Assembly: GCA_029262735.1 (NCBI GenBank)
Contig: JAJCYY010000018.1
Span: 1-64,000 of the forward strand
Direction of reading: 5' to 3'
DNA from: Chloroflexota bacterium
GTDB taxonomy: Bacteria > Chloroflexota > Dehalococcoidia > Lucifugimonadales > Lucifugimonadaceae
Length of the DNA stretch: 64,000 bases
Under the pieces are notes generated by a model. That model ran no database searches. It had not been told where the DNA came from and saw nothing but the letters and a program-made list of their open reading frames with translations. Position 1 is the stretch's first letter. Each line of letters begins with the position of its first letter. The position numbers and the translations under genes are program-made. Below are positions 44,684 through 53,382 of the stretch, piece by piece.

Positions 44684-45301
44684 TTGTCAACAGAACTGAT
44701 AAAGCCGTCCAATATCGATCGCGCAGCGGAACTCCTCCGGGCTGGTGAACTGGTGGCATTTCCCACAGACACCTTCTTCGCCCTGGGGGCTGTTCTCAGC
44801 GAAGAGTCGCTTACAGCCCTGTTCACAGCAAAGGGCCGAATGGCCGGAAATCCCGTTCCGGTGCTGCTTTCCTCTGCCGAGCAGGCGAACCAGGTGACAA
44901 AACAGCTGCCCGAAACTGCGGCAGCGCTTGCAGACGCCTTCTGGCCCGGCCCTCTAACGCTGGTCCTGCCCGCACTGCAACACATCCCGCACTTAGTAAC
45001 CGCTGGAACAGGCAATGTGGGCGTCCGCGTCCCTGACCATGAGCTTGCGCGAAACCTGATCTCTGTCGTCGGCAGCCCGGTGACCGGGACCAGCGCCAAT
45101 CTCTCAGGCAATCAGCCCTGCAAGACTGCGGCGGAAGTGCTGTCACAGCTTGGGGGAGTCATCACAGCCGTTGTCGACGCGCCGTGCGGCGGCCACATTG
45201 AACCATCGACAGTCTTAGGGTTCAGCAACGGCGAGCTGGAGTTACTCCGCAGTGGCTCTATCGCAGATGCCGAAATTCGACGTGTGATCAGTCGCCTCTG
45301 A
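44684..45301 (+). CDS. tsaC: L-threonylcarbamoyladenylate synthase (Sua5/YrdC family)
   Basis: This 205-residue enzyme makes threonylcarbamoyl-AMP for the t6A37 modification of ANN-decoding tRNAs. It has GELVAFPTDTFFALGA near the N-terminus, the FTAKGRMAGNPVPVLLSS loop (KxR motif), AFWPGPLTLVLP, GNVGVRVPDHELA and SPVTGTSANLSG. No ATG is available; the TTG at 44684 gives a normal length, while the open frame reaches back to 44585. It is divergent from guaA across about 220 bp. Confidence 0.88.
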   Translation: MSTELIKPSNIDRAAELLRAGELVAFPTDTFFALGAVLSEESLTALFTAKGRMAGNPVPVLLSSAEQANQVTKQLPETAAALADAFWPGPLTLVLPALQHIPHLVTAGTGNVGVRVPDHELARNLISVVGSPVTGTSANLSGNQPCKTAAEVLSQLGGVITAVVDAPCGGHIEPSTVLGFSNGELELLRSGSIADAEIRRVISRL

Positions 45302-45388
45302 ATCCGGCCCGCCCGACGCCGGAACAGTTACCATATCGAGGCGATCAACCCTGCATCGCGCACATATTCACCGGCAGACCAATCCCAC

Positions 45389-46489
45389 TTGAATCTCTCA
45401 ACCGAAAACCTCAGACGCCAACTGCTTCCCGGCGTGGACGCAAAAGCAGCAGCAGTCCTCGAAGACTCGATTAGAGAGTTCATCTCTTCCCGGGAGCTTC
45501 CGCTCTACCGGATGATGTCATTCCAACTCGGCTGGGTCGACGAGAACGGCGACCGCTCTGTCATACCAACGCGGCCGCGGGTTCACGGACAGTTCGCCCT
45601 TTCAATTGCCAACGCCATATCGCCTGAAACCGACGGCATTGCGGAGAGGGTCACTCCCTACGCGGTCTCGCTCGAACTACTTCACAACTTCACGCTGATC
45701 CACGAGGACGTTGAAGACGGCAATACTGAGCACAACGGCCGTCCGTCAGTCTGGTGGACGTGGGGTCCGGCACAGGCGATAAATGCCGGTGACGGCATGC
45801 ACGCGATGGCAAGGATGGCGCTGTTCACGCTCGCCGACAGGGGCGAGTCAGTTGAGAACATATCTGAAGCGCTACGCACGCTCGACCAGGCCACTGTGAT
45901 GATGTGCGAGGGCGAGTACACCGACATCATGATGCAGGAGCAACTTAGCCTGTCGGTGCAGAAATACATCGATATGGTCTGTGCAAGGTCCGGGGCGCTA
46001 TTCGGTGCATCGGCGCAGATCGCAGCGCTGGCGTCCGGCAGGCCGGACCTTGCGAACACTATGTTCAACTTCGGTCAGCTTGCGGGAACAGCAAGGCAAC
46101 TCGCCGCCGATCACATGCTGTTCTGGGGTGAAGACAGGCTCGACGCCGTCCAACATGGCCGACTACTGACCAAGAAGAAAAACCTGCCAGTGGCCCACGC
46201 CATCGAGAGCGCTCCGTTGAGCATCAAGCGTCAGCTCGGCGATATCTATGTGCAGCGAGTGATAGACCCTGCCAAGGCAGGGGAAATTACTGAACTGCTC
46301 GAAAAGTCGGGAAGTCGTGAGGCCTCATCTCAGGCAGTTGAACGCATGGTCTATGAGGCGGTAAGTGCGCTCGATGGAGCGATCCTTGACGACGCAGTCA
46401 AGACGCAGCTCTCCGATCTGGCACACACGCTGGCAGGGTACGATCATTCGCCAGAGAAAGCCCCTGGCCCGGCAAGGAACGTCCGATGA
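45389..46489 (+). CDS. Divergent polyprenyl synthetase family protein
   Basis: This 366-residue protein has the isoprenyl diphosphate synthase fold: LLHNFTLIHEDVEDGNTEHNGRPSVW is the first Asp-rich motif, with Glu106-Asp107-x2-Asp110 in place of DDxxD and HNGRP instead of RRGxP. The second motif is FGQLAGTARQLAADHMLFWG, where the expected DDxxD reads Ala-Asp-His-Met-Leu. Two helices carry GDGMHAMARMAL and CEGEYTDIMMQEQ. It may still make prenyl diphosphates using altered metal ligands, or have another role. The TTG at 45389 has no clear Shine-Dalgarno site. Its stop overlaps the pgk start by 4 bases. Confidence 0.82.
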   Translation: MNLSTENLRRQLLPGVDAKAAAVLEDSIREFISSRELPLYRMMSFQLGWVDENGDRSVIPTRPRVHGQFALSIANAISPETDGIAERVTPYAVSLELLHNFTLIHEDVEDGNTEHNGRPSVWWTWGPAQAINAGDGMHAMARMALFTLADRGESVENISEALRTLDQATVMMCEGEYTDIMMQEQLSLSVQKYIDMVCARSGALFGASAQIAALASGRPDLANTMFNFGQLAGTARQLAADHMLFWGEDRLDAVQHGRLLTKKKNLPVAHAIESAPLSIKRQLGDIYVQRVIDPAKAGEITELLEKSGSREASSQAVERMVYEAVSALDGAILDDAVKTQLSDLAHTLAGYDHSPEKAPGPARNVR

Positions 46490-47670
46490 CGAAACAGACA
46501 GTGCGGGACGTCGATGTCAACGGCAAGACCTGCCTTGTCCGCGTCGATTTCAACGTTCCTGTGGAACCGGGCACCGGCATCATCAGTGACGATTCTCGAA
46601 TACGGGCTGCTCTACCGACCATTCACCACCTGCAGTCGAACGGCGCACGCATAGTGCTCTGCTCTCACTTTGGACGTCCGAAAGGGCAGGTGGTCGAGGA
46701 GCTGCGAATGTCCGCCATCAGGCAGCGGGCGACGGACTGGTTCGGCGTCGAGGTGATCGACGCAGGACTGCCGGGTGATAAAACCAATCCAGCCGACACT
46801 ATCGACTCTCTGAAGCCCGGCGAGATCGCGATGCTGGAGAACCTCAGGTTCCATCCCGGCGAAGAAGCTAACAGTCCAGGATTCGCCGATGCCCTGGCGT
46901 CGCTGGCGGATATCTACATCAACGACGCATTTGGCGCCGCCCACAGGGCGCACGCATCAACGGTGGGCGTTGCCGAGTACCTGCCCGCAGTGGCCGGATA
47001 TCTCATGGAGCGTGAACTGAAGATGCTCACGCGGGCTCTGGAATCCGAAGAGCGGCCCGGAGTGGCAGTCATCGGCGGCGCCAAGGTCTCCGACAAGATA
47101 CAGGTGCTTGCGAACCTGACCAAACGGGTTGATACCGTGCTCATTGGCGGCGGAATGGTCGCGGCGTTTCTAAAGGCGCAGGGCTACCCCTCAGGCGGAG
47201 TCGAGATCAGCGACGAAGACGTCCACACGGCGGGCCAACTGCTGTTCTCCAGCGAAGCGAAAATCATGACACCTGCCGATGTCGTGGTCGCCCGAGAGTT
47301 TGATGAGGACGCAACTCCGTCGGTCGTAGACGTCACGGAAGTGCCGGGAGACTGCCTGGTACTGGACATTGGGCCGGTGACGAGGGCCGACTATGCGGAA
47401 GAGATCATCGCGGCGAAGAAAATAATCTGGAACGGGCCTATGGGTGTCGTCGAATGGGAATCGTTTGCCGAAGGAACTTTTGCCGTGGCGCGGGCCGTCG
47501 CTGCTGTGCCAGACGCCTTCAAGCTCGTGGGCGGCGGATCAACTGTTGCGGTGATCGAGGAACTGGGCTTGCGGTCGGAGATCACTCACGTGTCGACCGG
47601 GGGCGGAGCGTCGCTCGAGTTCCTGGAAGGTAAGGTCCTGCCCGGAGTAGCGGCGCTGGACGATGCCTGA
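46486..47670 (+). CDS. pgk: Phosphoglycerate kinase
   Basis: This 394-residue glycolytic enzyme transfers phosphate from 1,3-bisphosphoglycerate to ADP. It starts with VRDVDVNGKTCLVRVDFNVP (family signature), has LCSHFGRPKGQV, MLENLRFHPGEEANSPGFA, NDAFGAAHRAHASTVG, GGAKVSDKIQVL, the hinge and WNGPMGVVEWESFAEGT, and the nucleotide loop VGGGSTVAVIEELG. Length is normal. The ATG overlaps the prenyl synthase stop, and tpiA follows 62 bases later, forming a lower-glycolysis pair. Confidence 0.97.
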   Translation: MTKQTVRDVDVNGKTCLVRVDFNVPVEPGTGIISDDSRIRAALPTIHHLQSNGARIVLCSHFGRPKGQVVEELRMSAIRQRATDWFGVEVIDAGLPGDKTNPADTIDSLKPGEIAMLENLRFHPGEEANSPGFADALASLADIYINDAFGAAHRAHASTVGVAEYLPAVAGYLMERELKMLTRALESEERPGVAVIGGAKVSDKIQVLANLTKRVDTVLIGGGMVAAFLKAQGYPSGGVEISDEDVHTAGQLLFSSEAKIMTPADVVVAREFDEDATPSVVDVTEVPGDCLVLDIGPVTRADYAEEIIAAKKIIWNGPMGVVEWESFAEGTFAVARAVAAVPDAFKLVGGGSTVAVIEELGLRSEITHVSTGGGASLEFLEGKVLPGVAALDDA

Positions 47671-47732
47671 CCTTAGAGTCGTGAGAGCCGTGCTAGAAAA
47701 TTCGGCTTGCTGAAGTAAGTTGCGAGGATCAG

Positions 47733-48506
47733 ATGACGATCAGAAAACCTGTCATTGCAGGCAACTGGAAGATGAACACGACACCTGCTGAGGGTACGGA
47801 ACTGGCGGATGCCGTGGCGTCCGGCTGTAGCAAATTCCCTGGGATCGAGGTCATTATTTGCCCGCCCTACCTCGTATTGTGGGACGTTGTTCGGAAGATT
47901 GCCGGTAGCAGCGTGCAGATCGGCGCCCAGAACGTTTCGTCAGAGCAATCGGGCGCGTTTACGGGCGAGACATCGGTCGCCATGTTCGACGGGCTTGTCA
48001 GCCATGTGATCGTCGGCCATTCAGAACGGCGCGCACTGTTTTGCGAGACGGACCGGGACGTTGCGGCGAAGGCGGTGACCGTGCATGGTGCAGGTCTGGT
48101 ACCCATCCTGTGCCTTGGTGAAAACCTGGAAGTGAGAAAATCCGGCCAGGCGGTGAACACTGTTCGCGGCCAACTGCGCGCGAGTCTTGAGGGGTACACA
48201 GGCTGGGAAACTCTGATCGTTGCCTACGAGCCGGTTTGGGCGATAGGCACAGGCGAAGCGGCTTCACCGGAACAGGCGCAGGAGATTATCGGTGAGTTGC
48301 GAGCCGAGCTCGCTGATCTCGCCGGGCCTGAGGCGGCATCGAAGATTCGCATCTTGTACGGAGGCAGCGTCAACACCAATAACATCGGTCCGTTCGTTGA
48401 CCGCCCGGACATTGACGGTGCGTTGGTCGGCGGAGCGAGCCTGCAGGCGGAAGAGTTCACACGTATCGTCGAGATGACCGCACGGCTCTTGGAAAACCCG
48501 GCTTGA
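47733..48506 (+). CDS. tpiA: Triosephosphate isomerase
   Basis: This 257-residue TIM-barrel enzyme interconverts glyceraldehyde 3-phosphate and dihydroxyacetone phosphate. All active-site residues are present: Asn11 and Lys13 in AGNWKMN, His96 in VGHSERR and the catalytic base Glu166 in AYEPVWAIGTG, plus the phosphate loop ILYGGSVN. The ATG at 47733 follows GAGGATC. Its stop overlaps the TTG start of miaA. Confidence 0.97.
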   Translation: MTIRKPVIAGNWKMNTTPAEGTELADAVASGCSKFPGIEVIICPPYLVLWDVVRKIAGSSVQIGAQNVSSEQSGAFTGETSVAMFDGLVSHVIVGHSERRALFCETDRDVAAKAVTVHGAGLVPILCLGENLEVRKSGQAVNTVRGQLRASLEGYTGWETLIVAYEPVWAIGTGEAASPEQAQEIIGELRAELADLAGPEAASKIRILYGGSVNTNNIGPFVDRPDIDGALVGGASLQAEEFTRIVEMTARLLENPA

Positions 48507-49492
48507 GCCATCGCCAGCCATTAACTCAGGTGACAAATCAAAGACCTGCCATTCAGCCATCCCGCCCGTCCAGTTCCGCCAGTAACAGGCTGATCGCTCT
48601 TGTCGGCGCAACCGCATCTGGAAAGAGCGACGCCGCAGTCCTGGTCGCAGAACGGTTCAATGGCGAGGTCGTAAATTCAGACTCTCGTCTTTTCTATCGC
48701 GGGATGGAGATCGGCACCGCCCGGCCGTCTGAAGAACTTCTGAACTCGGTTCCGCACCACCTGATCGGTTTTCTCAAACCGGACGATCCGTTCAGCCTTG
48801 CAGAGTTCCTGGCAGCGGCAACAGGGACGATATCGGAGATCAGGGCGCGTGATGCGCTGCCGGTGCTCGCGGGTGGAACAGGGCAGTACGTCTGGGGCCT
48901 GCTGGAAGGTTGGCAGGTACCGAAGATCCCTCCAGACGCGGAACTTCGTGCGCGCCTGCAAAGTGAACTTGATGACAGTGGCGTCGACGCGCTCTACCTG
49001 AAACTGCGAGACCTCGATCCAGCGGTAGCCGCCGCCACAGACGGCAAGAACCATCGCAGGGTGATTCGCGCCCTGGAACGTGCCATCGCCGGAGCCGCAG
49101 GCGATCAGAGAACGGCAAGTGATCCGGGCTACGACCCACTTGTCATCGGTCTGTTTGTGGAACGGTCCGAGCTTCACCGCCGAGTAGCAGCGAGGATAGA
49201 TCGCATGCTCGATAGCGGTTGGATCGACGAGGTGAAAAAGCTAATTTCTGGCGGTGTCGATCTCGCGTCACCTGCAATATCGGCTATCGGATACAGGGAG
49301 ATTGCGGCACACCTGGCAGGTGAGATCAGCCTGGATGAGGTGCGAGAACGTACAATTCACGCCACCAACCGGCTCGTGCGGCACCAGAACAACTGGTTCA
49401 AGCAGGCGGACCCGCGCATCAACTGGATAGATGTCACCGAGGGCGACTTGGAGCGGGTATTGGATCCGGTTGGGCGGTGGCTCGGCGGGTGA
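48503..49492 (+). CDS. miaA: tRNA dimethylallyltransferase MiaA
   Basis: This 329-residue enzyme adds a dimethylallyl group to A37 of tRNAs that read UNN codons. It has the P-loop LVGATASGKSDAA near residue 33, VVNSDSRLFYRGMEIGTARPS, the FLAGGTG-like VLAGGTGQYVWGLLEGW, KNHRRVIRALE, and the C-terminal SAIGYREIAAHLAG with TNRLVRHQNNWFK. An N-terminal tail of about 28 residues precedes the P-loop strand. The TTG start overlaps the tpiA stop by 4 bases, an unusual glycolysis/tRNA-modification coupling. Confidence 0.95.
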   Translation: MSHRQPLTQVTNQRPAIQPSRPSSSASNRLIALVGATASGKSDAAVLVAERFNGEVVNSDSRLFYRGMEIGTARPSEELLNSVPHHLIGFLKPDDPFSLAEFLAAATGTISEIRARDALPVLAGGTGQYVWGLLEGWQVPKIPPDAELRARLQSELDDSGVDALYLKLRDLDPAVAAATDGKNHRRVIRALERAIAGAAGDQRTASDPGYDPLVIGLFVERSELHRRVAARIDRMLDSGWIDEVKKLISGGVDLASPAISAIGYREIAAHLAGEISLDEVRERTIHATNRLVRHQNNWFKQADPRINWIDVTEGDLERVLDPVGRWLGG

Positions 49493-49507
49493 AGCTCGCT
49501 GGATATG

Positions 49508-49610
49508 TGTCATCTCGACCGAAGTGGAGAGATCTCACCGTCTATGTGAGGCCACCCGAGTGATTCTGAATGCATCCTGAGCCTGTCGAAGGGTCAAGTT
49601 CAGAATGACA
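49508..49610. repeat. Dispersed TGTCAT/TGACA intergenic repeat, copy 2
   Basis: It begins TGTCATCTCGACCGAAGTGG, continues with GAGATCTCACCG and GTGAGGCCACCCGAGTGATTC, then CATCCTGAGCCTGTCGAAGG, and ends CAAGTTCAGAATGACA. TTCTGAA near 49564 and TTCAGAA near 49599 are inverted. It fills most of the gap between miaA and dapF. Similar to copies at 37136, 51919 and 58798. Confidence 0.7.
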
Positions 49611-49689
49611 AATGGTTCAGCCTGTCGGCTTGCGATGTAACTTAACGCTCTTTGAATCGAACGGGCAAAGTAAAAAACCAGGAGAAACG

Positions 49690-50562
49690 ATGACGATTCC
49701 GTTCGTAAAACTGCACGGCGCAGGCAACGATTACATAGCGATCGATGGTCGAGGCATTGATCGCGACTGGGGCCAACTTTCCGTGGAGATGAGCAAGCTC
49801 GCGTTCGGAGTCGGCTCGGATGGCATCGTCCTTGTGCAAGAGCCACTGGCAGCTGCGGTGGCGGAGGGTGCGCAGGTGCGGATGCGGGTGTACAACCCGG
49901 ACGGCTCCGAGGCGGAGATGAGCGGGAACGGCATCAGGCTATTCTCGAAATTCGTTATCGATCGCAAGATCGCACTTCCTGGCGACAACGGTCTCATCGT
50001 GGAAACCGGCGGCGGCGTTCGCTCCGTCGAGCCGACCATGGAGGGTGATCGCATGATTGCGGCAAGGGTGGCGATGGGCGCACCTGAGTTTGAGCCTGCG
50101 AAGATTCCCGTCGACGCTTCAGTGTTGGGCGGTGCGAAGCGGGTCCATGATTTTCCGCTTGAAGTTGACGGCCGCACACTCAAAATCACCTGCCTGTCTG
50201 TAGGCAATCCGCACGCTGTCGCATTTCCAGACGAGTCCGTCGAAGAGTTCCCTCTGCTTGAGATCGGACCACTTGTCGAGAGCCACCCGATGTTCCCGAA
50301 TCGGATCAATTTCGAGATCGTGAACGTGCTTTCCCGTAATCGCATTCGCGCCCGTATTTTCGAACGGGGAGCAGGGGAGACGCTTTCGTCAGGCACGGGA
50401 AGCACAGCGTCCGCAACCGCTGCCCGGGCGCACGGCCTGGTTGACGACGAGGTCGAGGTCGTTGTGAAGGGAGGCGTACTGAAGATCTCATGGGACGAGA
50501 GTGGTGAGGCGTTTCTTGAAGGTCCCGCTGTCGAGGTGTTCGAAGGTGTCTGGCCCGACTGA
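49690..50562 (+). CDS. dapF: DapF-like diaminopimelate epimerase with both catalytic Cys replaced by Ser
   Basis: This 290-residue protein has the DapF two-domain fold: FVKLHGAGNDYIAID at the start, VRMRVYNPDGSEAEMSGNGIRLFSKF in domain one and FERGAGETLSSGTGSTASATAA in domain two. In DapF the two catalytic cysteines lie in CGNG and CGTG; here they are Ser78 (SGNG, codon AGC) and Ser234 (SGTG, codon TCA). Everything else around the active site is conserved. The ATG at 49690 has AGGAGA at ideal spacing. dapL follows, which makes its LL-DAP substrate, so a role in meso-DAP and lysine synthesis is likely; the chemistry with Ser is an open question. Confidence 0.88.
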   Translation: MTIPFVKLHGAGNDYIAIDGRGIDRDWGQLSVEMSKLAFGVGSDGIVLVQEPLAAAVAEGAQVRMRVYNPDGSEAEMSGNGIRLFSKFVIDRKIALPGDNGLIVETGGGVRSVEPTMEGDRMIAARVAMGAPEFEPAKIPVDASVLGGAKRVHDFPLEVDGRTLKITCLSVGNPHAVAFPDESVEEFPLLEIGPLVESHPMFPNRINFEIVNVLSRNRIRARIFERGAGETLSSGTGSTASATAARAHGLVDDEVEVVVKGGVLKISWDESGEAFLEGPAVEVFEGVWPD

Positions 50563-50715
50563 ATCCCCGGTCAGTTATCGTCATTGCGGGTACACTAACT
50601 GGCCGTTTGCCCAACAACGGCCTGCCGTCCGTCGACATCACAAAAAATCCTGCATACCGGAAACTCCTCAATCCGTGGTCACCGTCCCACATCGAGAAAA
50701 AACAACGAGATAAAA

Positions 50716-51879
50716 ATGAGATTTGCTAAGAGAGTCGAAGAACTTCCCCCTTACCTGTTTGTCGGGATCTCCCGGGCCATCGCAGCCAAGAAGGCGGAGG
50801 GCATCGATGTCATTTCGTTCGGAATCGGCGACCCGGACATTCCGACACCCGATGCGGTGCTGAACAGGCTCGAAACGGCACTCCGCACACCGGCTCACCA
50901 CAGGTATCCAGAGTCGGAGGGCCTGCCCGAGTTTCGTGAAGCCGTGAGCGGTTTTTACAGTCGCAGGTTTGGTGTCGAGCTTGATCCCGCAACCGAGGCG
51001 ATCAACCTGATCGGTGCGAAAGAGGGCATCGCCCACGCTTCTCTCTGCTTCATTGATCCCGGTGATACCGCGCTGATACCCGATCCTGCCTATCCGGTCT
51101 ACGAGATAGGGACCATGTTCGCAGGCGGTGCCAGCCACTTCGTGCCGCTCAAGGCGGAAAACGGCTGGCTGCCCAGGCTTGACGAGATTCCCACCGATGT
51201 CGCACGTGCAGCAAAGGTACTCTGGCTGAACTACCCGAACAACCCTACCGGTGCCACTGCCACACTCGACTTCTTCAACGAGGCTGTGCGTTTCGCGAAG
51301 GAGTTCGATATAGCGCTGCTCCACGATGCCTGTTACACGGAGGTCACTTACGACGGCTACGTCGCTCCATCAATCCTGCAGGCTGAAGGCGCACGTGACA
51401 TCGCGATGGAGTTTCATAGCCTTTCGAAGACCGCCAACATGACCGGCTGGCGTGTCGGGATGGCCGTTGGCAACTCTGAGATGATCAACGCCCTCATGCG
51501 GGTGAAGTCCAACATCGACTCTGGACTTTCGCAGGCAATCCAGGAGATGGGTATCGAGGCATTAAACCTCTCAACCGACTGGATTCACCAGAACAACGAG
51601 ATCTACCGAAAGCGGCGCGACCGCGTTGTCGCCACGCTCAACGAGATCGGTATCAACGCCGTCGCTCCGAAGGCCGGGCTTTATATCTGGGTGCCAATTC
51701 CAGCGGGATACACCTCGGCCGAGTTCGCACAGAAACTGCTGGACGAGCGAAACGTTGTCGTGACACCCGGCAACGGCTATGGACCTGCCGGTGAGGGCTA
51801 TATCCGTCTTTCACTGACCATCCCGGACGAGCTGATCGACGAGGGAGTCAGCCGTCTCAGCGGGTTGGACCTGGGCTAG
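50716..51879 (+). CDS. dapL: LL-diaminopimelate aminotransferase (DapL-type)
   Basis: This 387-residue fold-type-I PLP aminotransferase resembles DapL, which converts tetrahydrodipicolinate directly to LL-diaminopimelate and bypasses the succinyl or acetyl routes. It begins RVEELPPYLFVGISRAIAAKK, has DVISFGIGDPDIPTPD, HHRYPESEGLPEFREAVSGFY, LNYPNNPTGATA, LLHDACYTEVTYDG and the Schiff-base Lys in EFHSLSKTANMTGWRVG. The dapF-like gene 153 bases upstream supports the pathway. A general aspartate-type aminotransferase is the less likely alternative. Confidence 0.88.
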   Translation: MRFAKRVEELPPYLFVGISRAIAAKKAEGIDVISFGIGDPDIPTPDAVLNRLETALRTPAHHRYPESEGLPEFREAVSGFYSRRFGVELDPATEAINLIGAKEGIAHASLCFIDPGDTALIPDPAYPVYEIGTMFAGGASHFVPLKAENGWLPRLDEIPTDVARAAKVLWLNYPNNPTGATATLDFFNEAVRFAKEFDIALLHDACYTEVTYDGYVAPSILQAEGARDIAMEFHSLSKTANMTGWRVGMAVGNSEMINALMRVKSNIDSGLSQAIQEMGIEALNLSTDWIHQNNEIYRKRRDRVVATLNEIGINAVAPKAGLYIWVPIPAGYTSAEFAQKLLDERNVVVTPGNGYGPAGEGYIRLSLTIPDELIDEGVSRLSGLDLG

Positions 51880-52212
51880 ATCGCGAGCTGGAATACGTTG
51901 CCCTGTGGCTAACGAAACTGTCATCCGACCGCAGCGGAGGGATCTTACCGAGCATTGTCCGGCGCTTTTTCAGATGAGCTTGAGCCGAATTACGCCACCG
52001 TCCATGTGAGAGCACCTGAGAGATTCTGAATCAAGTTCAGAATGACAACCCCCTCCACAATCCGGAACGTTTTGCGACCAAATTGAAACAACTCCCCAAA
52101 CAACTCGCCATGACAAGTAATGGCCATACGCTCCAGTTCAGTCCCGCCCGACTTGAGCTAAACTTGAGGCATAACCCGGCACACCCGGTGCCGCATCACG
52201 AAAACGACAAGC
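51880..52212. other. Intergenic region between dapL and hflX
   Basis: This 333-bp gap is largely occupied by repeat copy 3 (51919-52047). After it comes an A/C-rich stretch with no evident promoter boxes and no supportable gene; short frames crossing into the hflX 5' end lack family features. The hflX start (TTG at 52213) has no strong Shine-Dalgarno sequence. Confidence 0.45.
51919..52047. repeat. Dispersed TGTCAT/TGACA intergenic repeat, copy 3
   Basis: It begins TGTCATCCGACCGCAGCGG and continues AGGGATCTTACCG. An insert of about 30 bases unique to this copy follows, then TCCATGTGAGAGCACCTGAG, and it ends GATTCTGAATCAAGTTCAG with AATGACA. The last part forms a hairpin (TTCTGAA facing TTCAGAA). 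It lies between dapL and hflX and is the most complete copy. Confidence 0.7.
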
Positions 52213-53382
52213 TTGCCCAGAAACCGAACCACATATTCGACCGGACCCTTCAGGGAGCGCGTCTGCCTGGTTGGCGCTCGTGTGCGCAGTGACCGAAGCG
52301 TGTGGACTCTGGAAAACTCGATAGACGAGCTGGCAGACCTGACACGGGCAGCCGGAGCCAACCCGGTGGCCCAGGTGACGCAACTCCAGCACAAGCCCTC
52401 GCCTACCTATCTCGGCAAAGGCAAGCTGGAGGAGCTAAAAGAGGTCATAAAGCTCCACAACATCGTCACAGCAATCTTCGACGATGAGCTGATGCCGTCT
52501 CAGCAGCGCGCCCTTGAGGACCTTCTCAAGGTCAAGGTGATTGATAGATCAGCCCTCATCCTCGATGTCTTTGCACAGCGAGCGCGCACAAAAGAAGGCC
52601 AACTCCAGATCGAACTCGCCCAGACCGAATACCTGCTACCACGGCTCGCAGGCCAGTGGTCTCACCTGGAACGGCTCGGCGGCGGCGTCGGGACCAGGGG
52701 ACCCGGTGAGACCCAGATCGAGACGGACCGTCGTCTCGTTCGCTCCCGGCTCTCGAAACTCAAGAAAGAGATCGAGCATGTTCGCACGCAGCGAGACCAG
52801 CAGCGTCGTCAACGAACTCGTGACGCATTTACCGTCTCACTGGTCGGCTACACCAACGCCGGGAAGTCCGCCATTTTCAACAGCCTGACATCCAGCGATG
52901 TGCGTTCAAGGGACCGGCTGTTCGAAACTCTCGACACGACGACCAGACGCCTGTTCCTTCACTCCGGCACGAGGGCGGCTCTTTCGGACACCGTTGGTTT
53001 CATTCACAAGCTTCCGCCCTTCCTGGTCGCAGCGTTCCGGGCAACACTCGAAGAAGCGCACGAGGCCGATTTGCTGTTGCACGTAGTCGATGTGGGCAGT
53101 CCTTACGCATCCGAACAGGGGCAGGTGGTCGAAGATGTGCTCAAGGACATGGGCCTTGCCGAAACTCCCCGAATCCTGGTCCTGAACAAGTGGGACCTGG
53201 TCGCCTCATCACCGGATACTGAAGGGCCTGACTCTGTTTCCCAGGCTCTACTTCCGCAGGACGAGATTGCGGTGCTGACATCTGCTTTAGAGGGCTGGGG
53301 AATCGAGCGGCTCCGTGAGGAGATCGACAGCCAGCTAAACCTGCTGCGAGAGGCTTCCGGGACGGCATCTGCGGTCGTATGA
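52213..53382 (+). CDS. hflX: GTPase HflX
   Basis: This 389-residue ribosome-associated GTPase splits or rescues stalled 70S ribosomes under stress. The N-terminal HflX domain has SPTYLGKGKLEELKEV, FDDELMPSQQRALED, VIDRSALILDVFAQRA and GQLQIELAQTEYLLPRL, followed by GGGVGTRGPGETQIETDRR. The G domain has G1 VGYTNAGKSAIFN, G3 DTVGFIHKLP and G4 LNKWD. The TTG at 52213 is the best available start. Its stop overlaps the next small gene by 4 bases. Confidence 0.95.
   Translation: MPRNRTTYSTGPFRERVCLVGARVRSDRSVWTLENSIDELADLTRAAGANPVAQVTQLQHKPSPTYLGKGKLEELKEVIKLHNIVTAIFDDELMPSQQRALEDLLKVKVIDRSALILDVFAQRARTKEGQLQIELAQTEYLLPRLAGQWSHLERLGGGVGTRGPGETQIETDRRLVRSRLSKLKKEIEHVRTQRDQQRRQRTRDAFTVSLVGYTNAGKSAIFNSLTSSDVRSRDRLFETLDTTTRRLFLHSGTRAALSDTVGFIHKLPPFLVAAFRATLEEAHEADLLLHVVDVGSPYASEQGQVVEDVLKDMGLAETPRILVLNKWDLVASSPDTEGPDSVSQALLPQDEIAVLTSALEGWGIERLREEIDSQLNLLREASGTASAVV

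Noticed and set aside
45389..49492. A single operon shared by prenyl synthase, pgk, tpiA and miaA read as a functional pathway unit
   Set aside because: Overlaps support co-transcription, but the gene products belong to unrelated pathways, so no joint function is claimed.
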